Assembly (NCBI GenBank): GCA_003140785.1
Contig: PLKY01000228.1
Coordinates: 1 to 9,942, forward strand
DNA from: Acidobacteriaceae bacterium
GTDB lineage: Bacteria > Acidobacteriota > Terriglobia > Terriglobales > Acidobacteriaceae
Direction: 5' to 3'
DNA length: 9,942 nucleotides
Shown here: piece by piece, positions 5,630-9,942 of the stretch
Layout: the number at the start of each line of letters is the position of its first letter
How positions within the stretch are numbered: position 1 is the stretch's first letter
Translations under genes and position numbers: made by a program
The notes under the pieces: generated by a model
What the model was told of the DNA's origin: nothing
Database searches by the model: none
What the model saw: only the letters and a program-made list of their open reading frames with translations

Positions 5630-6178
5630 GTGGCAAAGAAATCTCCGAAGAGCCTCGCCGATCCCACGCAATTAAAGCCGCTCGACAAGCAGGATGGCAT
5701 TCTGCAGGTCATCATCGAAACCCCCAAAGGCAGCCGCAACAAGTTCGCCTTCGATCCCGACCAGAAAATCTTCGTCGTCAAGGCGGTCCTGCCTGCGGGC
5801 ATGAGTTTTCCCCACGATTTCGGCTTTCTGCCACGCACCATCGCGCCCGACGGCGACCCCATCGATGTCCTGCTGCTCATGGACGAGCCCGCATTCCCCG
5901 GCATCGCGGTCCGTGCGCGCCTCATCGGCATCATCGAGGGCGAACAGCTCGAAGGCAAAACAAAAACGCGCAACGATCGTCTGCTCGCCGTTGTCGAAGC
6001 AAATCACCAATATGCTAACGTGCGCCGCTTGCAGGATCTCCCCAGCCGCTTCATTCACGAACTTGAGGAATTCTTCGTCAACTACCACAATCTCGAAGGC
6101 AAGAAGTACAAGCTGCTCGGCTGCAAAAACAGGGCCGCCGCAATGCGCATGATACAGAAAGCACGAAAGGCTGCTTGA
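5630..6178 (+). CDS. ppa: Inorganic pyrophosphatase, family I-like, divergent active site
   Basis: This 182-residue cytoplasmic enzyme is expected to hydrolyse pyrophosphate to two phosphates, pulling biosynthetic reactions forward. The family signature DGDPIDV (74-80) supplies three metal-binding aspartates. E30 and K38 (ETPKGSRNKF), and Y152 near the end, align with catalytic positions of E. coli Ppa. Against E. coli, as aligned by eye, several active-site residues differ: E31 becomes A40, R43 becomes A52 (with K51 adjacent), Y51 and Y55 become F60 and F64, K142 becomes H153, no clear D97 equivalent is seen, and the D102/K104 region reads RNDRLLAV. This suggests a subgroup rather than decay, since the frame is intact and the fold signature kept. 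GTG 5630 is chosen on its ribosome-binding site. The MgtC-like gene starts 2 bp after the stop. Confidence 0.85.
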   Translation: MAKKSPKSLADPTQLKPLDKQDGILQVIIETPKGSRNKFAFDPDQKIFVVKAVLPAGMSFPHDFGFLPRTIAPDGDPIDVLLLMDEPAFPGIAVRARLIGIIEGEQLEGKTKTRNDRLLAVVEANHQYANVRRLQDLPSRFIHELEEFFVNYHNLEGKKYKLLGCKNRAAAMRMIQKARKAA

Positions 6179-6180
6179 CG

Positions 6181-6894
6181 ATGTCGCCTGAGATCCGCTT
6201 GCAGCAGATCGCACTTCGTCTGCTTCTGACCGTCATCGCCGGCGGTCTTCTCGGCATGGAGCGCAGCAAGACCGGGCATTTCGCCGGACTGCGGACTACG
6301 CTCCTGGTCGCCCTCGCCGCTTCGGTCTCCATGATCCAGATGAATCTGCTCATCCAGACCAATGGAAAACCGCAGGACTCCTACGCGGTCATGGATCTGA
6401 TGCGCCTCCCCCTCGGCATTCTTACCGGTGTCGGTTTTATCGGAGCAGGCGCGATTCTGCGTAAAAACGAAATGGTCCTCGGCATCACCACCGCCGCCAC
6501 CCTCTGGTTCGCTACCGTCGTCGGTCTCTGCCTCGGAGGAGGTCAGCTTATTCTCGGCTCGGTCAGCACCGCCCTCGGCTTTATGGTTCTGTACGGAATG
6601 CGCCGCTTTGAAAGGCGCATCGAGCACTATCAACCAGCCGACCTGAGCCTCACCATCGCCGGAAACCAACTCAGCCCGCGCGATCTGCGCGCGCGGCTCG
6701 AGCAGGTCAGGTTCCACATCAAATCCATCTCGGTGCTGAACGACCTGAGCGAGCACTGCAAAACCTACGACTGCCAGGTGCGCTGGCCGTCATCAAACGG
6801 CAACGCAGACATCCCCGAAGTGCTCACCGAATTGGAATGCCTTCCCGGCCTCGTCAGGCTCGATTGGAAGAGCACCGGCACCGTGCCCAATTAG
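6181..6894 (+). CDS. MgtC/SapB family membrane protein
   Basis: This 237-residue inner-membrane protein has the MgtC/SapB N-terminal domain. It shows GGLLGMERSKTGHFAGLRTT (21-40), a hydrophobic helix LLVALAASVSMIQM, then LGILTGVGFIGAGAILR (78-94) and TTAATLWFATVVGLCLGGG (103-121), plus a further helix LILGSVSTALGFMVLYGM. A soluble C-terminal domain (about 153-237) resembles the small alpha/beta domain of longer MgtC proteins. The best-studied relatives affect growth at low magnesium and inhibit the F-type ATP synthase; for this branch the role is unknown. ATG 6181 is preferred over TTG 6175 (which would overlap the ppa stop), with GAAAGG (6165-6170) upstream. The 2-bp spacing predicts translational coupling with the pyrophosphatase. 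Confidence 0.9.
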   Translation: MSPEIRLQQIALRLLLTVIAGGLLGMERSKTGHFAGLRTTLLVALAASVSMIQMNLLIQTNGKPQDSYAVMDLMRLPLGILTGVGFIGAGAILRKNEMVLGITTAATLWFATVVGLCLGGGQLILGSVSTALGFMVLYGMRRFERRIEHYQPADLSLTIAGNQLSPRDLRARLEQVRFHIKSISVLNDLSEHCKTYDCQVRWPSSNGNADIPEVLTELECLPGLVRLDWKSTGTVPN

Positions 6895-6901
6895 TAGCGG
6901 C

Positions 6902-6918
6902 GTCTCGGCTGGGGAGAC
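6902..6918. terminator. Short hairpin between convergent gene ends
   Basis: GTCTC (6902-6906) and GAGAC (6914-6918) pair around GGCTGGG in the 26-bp gap between the mgtC-like stop and the convergent VWFA-gene stop. The position suits a shared terminator, but the stem is only 5 bp and has no T-run on either strand. Confidence 0.3.
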
Positions 6919-6920
6919 CG

Positions 6921-8048
6921 TTAAGGCTCGTTGTAATAACCCGTGCTCGTCCTCACCGTCAAACCGGGCTTGTCAACCAATAATTTCAACTCATGATGTT
7001 CATCGGCATGCTCTGCGGGCGCCGGGTCAAAAGAAATTCTGTAGAACGCGTTCGCCTCGCCGACGCAGCGATCGATCTGCCCGGCAAGATCGTTATCGAG
7101 ACCCATGATCGCGCCCCCGGTCTGCGTCACCAGCACCTTCAATCCCAGGTTGCCCGGTTGCGCCTGCTTCGGCGAAGTGATCGGTTTCAAGAATTCCTGG
7201 TAAAGCAGGTCAAACTTCCCTCCGCCAATCGCTGTATCCTCCGGCGCCACGCTGTACAGCACCATCCGCCCTTCTCTTAATCGAGTCGAGAGTTCAACGA
7301 TGCTCTCGAAGTTCCGCTGCTGATCCCTCTCCGAATAGCTGTCAGAAGGCCTGTTCAGCATCGGCCAGCCTGGCCCAATCCAGATCAACAGTTTCCTTCC
7401 CGGCTTCCGCGCTTCGTTTTCTGCAATCGCGTCGAGTTGCCGCGCCGATAACTGAAAGCGCTCCAGCAAGCCTTCCCCGCCCATAGCCGGGTTGATGGTG
7501 CTGATGTTGCCCTTGAGCTGCTGCACCACTCCTGCGAGCGCGTTGCCATCCACCGAGGGCCGCGGCTGCACTCGAATGCCGCCACTCGTGAGCACAATCA
7601 ACGAAACCGGTTGATTGAGATGACCGCCATTCTCATGCAGGAAATCTTCAACCTGCTGGCGCACAAAGGCCACTTGGGTGAACGGCAGATTCGCCATGTC
7701 AATCAGAAGAATCACTTCAACCGGAGGATCCGGCTTCGAAGTAGCGCCATTGAATGCGCGGAACGTAAGAATCTTTCGCTGCTTGCTGTTGTCGTATAAC
7801 GAAAAGTCCCACGGACCCAACCCAGTTACTGGCGTGCCAGATGCATCGGTCACCACCACATCCAACTGAATGTGTCCTTCTGCCGCGACCGCGCTCCGCG
7901 CCGGCGCAGGCTTCACCGGCGGGCGCTGGTTGAGCACAGGATTGGGAGGTTCAGCCTGTTGCGCGCGTATCAGTCGACAAGGGAACGTCCCCAACAAACA
8001 CATCAAAAGAAAAAAATGGATGGGGCCCACTTGGCGCATGGCACTCAA
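6921..8048 (-). CDS. Secreted VWFA-related domain protein (Acidobacteria type)
   Basis: This 375-residue exported protein has an N-terminal signal peptide (hydrophobic FFLLMCLLGTF around 12-22, probable cleavage after LIRA at 29) and a proline-rich linker. A beta-rich segment (about 58-100: GHIQLDVVVTDASGTPVTGL, DFSLYDN) precedes a von Willebrand A-like domain (about 110-345). It ends with FYRISFDPAP and a LTVRTSTGYY tail, the pattern of the VWFA-related proteins multiplied in Acidobacteria. Their function is unknown; adhesion or protein binding outside the membrane is plausible. The metal site is atypical: D117-M-A-N instead of DxSxS. The frame stays open up to 8345, but TTG 8048 is chosen because AAGGAAAG (8056-8063) lies 7 bp before it and the signal peptide follows; ATG 8039 is the alternative. 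It is divergent from the gene at 8315. Confidence 0.82.
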   Translation of the reverse strand: MSAMRQVGPIHFFLLMCLLGTFPCRLIRAQQAEPPNPVLNQRPPVKPAPARSAVAAEGHIQLDVVVTDASGTPVTGLGPWDFSLYDNSKQRKILTFRAFNGATSKPDPPVEVILLIDMANLPFTQVAFVRQQVEDFLHENGGHLNQPVSLIVLTSGGIRVQPRPSVDGNALAGVVQQLKGNISTINPAMGGEGLLERFQLSARQLDAIAENEARKPGRKLLIWIGPGWPMLNRPSDSYSERDQQRNFESIVELSTRLREGRMVLYSVAPEDTAIGGGKFDLLYQEFLKPITSPKQAQPGNLGLKVLVTQTGGAIMGLDNDLAGQIDRCVGEANAFYRISFDPAPAEHADEHHELKLLVDKPGLTVRTSTGYYNEP

Positions 8049-8220
8049 TTCGACGCTTTCCTTCCCGGCTTCTCGTTGGAAGTCTACCCCTTTGACCGTG
8101 CGCCGAACCGCCAGGGCAACAGAGATTGGCGCGCAAAGCGCTACGCTGGAACGAGCAGTCCAGTGCCACAATTGCAGCCTGCAGCCGCTCCATCCGGAAA
8201 CATGCAGGCTCACAACCAAT

Positions 8221-8250
8221 GTGGAAAAAGAAAAAGAATATCTATATACG
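8221..8250. promoter_or_regulatory. AT-rich core of the divergent intergenic region
   Basis: The 266 bp between the divergent genes contains one strongly AT-rich patch: an A-rich run at 8223-8240 followed by TATATA at 8243-8248. It could supply a -10 for either gene; no convincing -35 can be paired with it on either strand. The rest of this gap shows no gene or repeat that I can support. Confidence 0.3.
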
Positions 8251-8300
8251 ACGGCAGTCTGGCTGCTTACACTCGGAGAACCCCCAAGAAACCGATCATC

Positions 8301-8306
8301 AGGAGG
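8301..8306 (+). promoter_or_regulatory. Consensus Shine-Dalgarno fixing the start at 8315
   Basis: AGGAGG at 8301-8306, 8 bp before ATG 8315, is the strongest ribosome-binding site in the window. It rules out the in-frame ATG at 8126, which would put 63 non-signal residues before an obvious signal peptide. Confidence 0.85.
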
Positions 8307-8314
8307 TTCTCCGC

Positions 8315-8758
8315 ATGAAGCTCGTTGTTCGTCTAGCTGGAGCATTGCTCCTCGCTTCTGTAGTTACTGTCACCGCCGCGCACGCCCAAGTCCCCTACAA
8401 CCAGGGCCAGGTTTCACGAGTCGTGCTCCTCAGCATCACCCCCGGCCATTCCGACGCGCTCTTCGCCGATCTCAAGAAGAACGTCATTCCTCTGTGGGAG
8501 TCCGAAAAAGCCGCCGGTCTCATCGTCGACTATCAACTCTTTCTCAACCAGACTTCATCCGGCCCAAACGATTGGGATCTCGGCTATTCCATCACCTACA
8601 AAAACATGGCGGCCCTCGACGGTTTGCCCGACAAAGTCTATGACCTGCGCATGAAGCAATACGGCGACAAAACTTCCGAACAGAAGGTCATCGACAAGCG
8701 GGTCGAGAACGCCCACGTGGTCATCAGTTCGCTCACCCGCGACATTACGCTCCGCTAA
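8315..8758 (+). CDS. Small secreted protein of unknown function
   Basis: This 147-residue protein has a clean signal peptide: MKLVVRLAGALLLASVVTVTAAHA, with the probable cut after A24 (AHA-Q). The mature part of about 123 residues is soluble and charged, with a strand-helix-strand pattern: VSRVVLLSITPGHSDALFADLKKNVIPLW, then GLIVDYQLFLNQ, then WDLGYSITYKNMAALDGL, ending ENAHVVISSLTRDITLR. This layout is reminiscent of a dimeric alpha/beta-barrel (NIPSNAP or EthD-like) domain, but that is a fold guess, not a family match. No catalytic motif, cysteine or metal site stands out. Export to the periplasm or outside is likely. The near-perfect ribosome-binding site suggests good expression. It is divergent from the VWFA gene and may share its control region. 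Confidence 0.8.
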   Translation: MKLVVRLAGALLLASVVTVTAAHAQVPYNQGQVSRVVLLSITPGHSDALFADLKKNVIPLWESEKAAGLIVDYQLFLNQTSSGPNDWDLGYSITYKNMAALDGLPDKVYDLRMKQYGDKTSEQKVIDKRVENAHVVISSLTRDITLR

Positions 8759-8780
8759 TCCGGTTCCTCAACCTGTCTCG

Positions 8781-8805
8781 GGCGGCGCAATACGCTCACG
8801 CCGCC
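8781..8805 (+). terminator. Hairpin followed by a C-rich, G-poor stretch, candidate Rho-dependent terminator
   Basis: GGCGGCG (8781-8787) and CGCCGCC (8799-8805) form a perfect 7-bp stem with an 11-nt loop, 23 bp after the stop at 8758. No T-run follows. Instead 8806-8870 is very C-rich and G-poor on the transcribed strand (37 C and 9 G in 65 bases), the composition expected of a Rho loading site. The stem may protect the 3' end. Confidence 0.35.
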
Positions 8806-8953
8806 ATCCCTCTCCCTAATTCGTCCCATGGGCCTGCCCCCCTCAGCCCTCCCCCGCGCTCCCTCCGTCCTGATAGATTTGAAGAAACAGTGTGTCAATC
8901 TCATCTGTGAACACTCTTTCTCGGGCAGGGATGCACACAGCCAGGAACGAGCC

Positions 8954-9942
8954 ATGTCCCTCGCCATTGAAGACATACGCATTCAAAGGACAACCGTCGT
9001 CCTGCCGCCTGTCTTTCTTGAAGAAGAGCGCCCTGTCAGCGAAGCCGCCACGGCGACGATATTCAACGCACGGCTCGACATTGCGCGCATCCTCGCTCAG
9101 CGCGACCCGCGTCTCCTTGTCCTCGTAGGTCCCTGTTCCATCCATGACACCAAGGCCGCGCGCGAATACGCAGCCATTCTAGAATCCGCGATCGCCGAAT
9201 TCTCCCAGGATCTGCGCATCGTCATGCGCGTTTACTTCGAGAAGCCCCGCACCACCGTGGGCTGGAAGGGCCTCATCAACGATCCGCATCTCGACGGCTC
9301 CTACAAAATCAACGATGGCCTGCGCCTGGCGCGCAATCTTCTCCTCGATCTGGCCGAGAGAGGCGTACCCACTGGAACCGAGTTCCTTGACATGATCTCG
9401 CCCCAGTACATCGCCGGCCTCGTCAGTTGGGGCGCCATCGGTGCCCGCACCACCGAAAGCCAGGTGCATCGCCAACTCGTCTCCGGCGTTTCCTGCCCTG
9501 TCGGCTTCAAAAACGCCACCTCGGGCGACGTGCAGGTGGCCATTGACGCCGTGCTCTCCGCCTCGCACTCGCACACGTTCCTGGGCCACACCAAGCACGG
9601 CCAATCAGCGATCTTTGTCACCACCGGGAATCCCGACTGCCACATCATCCTGCGCGGCGGCCGCAAATCGGTCAACTACACCGCGGATTGTGTCGCCGAA
9701 ACATCCGACCAAATGGTACAGGCGGGGATCGCGCCGCGGATCATGATTGATTGCAGCCACGCCAACAGCCTCAAGGACTACACCAGGCAAGCCCACGTCT
9801 GCCGCGATGTCGCCGGGCAAATCGCCGCAGGCAATCGAAACATCATTGGCGTCATGATCGAAAGCAATCTCGTCGCAGGCGCGCAAAAATTGGTCCCGGG
9901 GCAGCCGCTCGACAAGCTCGTCTACGGCCAGAGCATCACCGA
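8954..9942 (+). CDS. 3-deoxy-7-phosphoheptulonate (DAHP) synthase, class I; 3' end outside window
   Basis: The enzyme condenses phosphoenolpyruvate and erythrose 4-phosphate, the first step of the shikimate pathway to aromatic amino acids. 329 codons are read without interruption. Motifs match the AroG/AroF/AroH family: LVGPCSIHD with metal ligand C61; MRVYFEKPRTTVGWKG with substrate-binding R92, K97 and R99; GFKNATSGD at 184-192; IDCSHAN with metal ligand H269; and GVMIESNL with E303. The last visible residues, YGQSIT, precede the family's final metal aspartate, whose codon is cut after GA at the window edge. The N-terminal extension implies the feedback-inhibited type, but Phe, Tyr or Trp sensitivity cannot be told. 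ATG 8954 has AGGA (8943-8946) 7 bp upstream. About 20-30 residues are missing. Confidence 0.95.
   Translation, partial: MSLAIEDIRIQRTTVVLPPVFLEEERPVSEAATATIFNARLDIARILAQRDPRLLVLVGPCSIHDTKAAREYAAILESAIAEFSQDLRIVMRVYFEKPRTTVGWKGLINDPHLDGSYKINDGLRLARNLLLDLAERGVPTGTEFLDMISPQYIAGLVSWGAIGARTTESQVHRQLVSGVSCPVGFKNATSGDVQVAIDAVLSASHSHTFLGHTKHGQSAIFVTTGNPDCHIILRGGRKSVNYTADCVAETSDQMVQAGIAPRIMIDCSHANSLKDYTRQAHVCRDVAGQIAAGNRNIIGVMIESNLVAGAQKLVPGQPLDKLVYGQSIT

Noticed and set aside
5672..6756. Reverse frames opposite the pyrophosphatase and mgtC-like genes
   Set aside because: Antisense shadows of genes with clear family motifs and ribosome-binding sites.
8049..8345. Upstream extension of the VWFA gene to 8345
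   Set aside because: It would place 99 non-signal residues before a signal peptide and overlap the start of the divergent gene; TTG 8048 has a good Shine-Dalgarno.

Overview
The window looks like ordinary chromosome from a GC-rich bacterium of the phylum Acidobacteriota (Terriglobia-type). The best lineage clue is the gene at 6921-8048, which encodes a secreted VWFA-related protein of a family strongly expanded in that phylum. The assignment is an inference from family knowledge, not from a database search. Most of the content is housekeeping.

Layout, left to right. (1) 1-204 is the 3' end of rho (transcription termination factor), forward. (2) 327-402 is a tRNA-Ala with anticodon CGC. (3) 501-1388 is a Tat-exported metallophosphoesterase. 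(4) 1484-2178 is a two-gene type II toxin-antitoxin module, a FitA-like ribbon-helix-helix antitoxin followed by a FitB/VapC PIN toxin, with its own probable promoter and operator. (5) 5351 down to 2208, reverse strand, is the heat-shock cluster hrcA-grpE-dnaJ. dnaK is not in it, both internal gaps are structured, and no canonical CIRCE operator is visible. (6) 5630-6894, forward, is a two-gene operon: a family I-like inorganic pyrophosphatase with an unusual active site, then an MgtC/SapB-type membrane protein 2 bp after its stop. (7) 8048 down to 6921, reverse, is the secreted VWFA-related protein. (8) 8315-8758, forward and divergent from it, is a small secreted protein of unknown function. 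(9) 8954-9942 is a DAHP synthase (type I, AroG/AroF/AroH family), open at the window edge.

How the parts work together. HrcA is the expected repressor of its own operon, while GrpE and DnaJ are the nucleotide-exchange factor and J-domain co-chaperone of a DnaK encoded elsewhere. The pyrophosphatase and MgtC-like protein are probably co-translated. The toxin and antitoxin form a self-contained pair. The remaining genes are neighbours without an evident functional link.

The most useful second looks are: a near-perfect inverted repeat in the hrcA leader that may replace CIRCE; a nested hairpin plus a 16-bp palindrome between hrcA and grpE; and substitutions at several textbook catalytic positions of the pyrophosphatase. 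Six of the eleven start codons visible are GTG or TTG, so starts chosen by ATG alone would be wrong for several genes. I found no CRISPR array, insertion sequence, phage gene or clear new multi-gene system.
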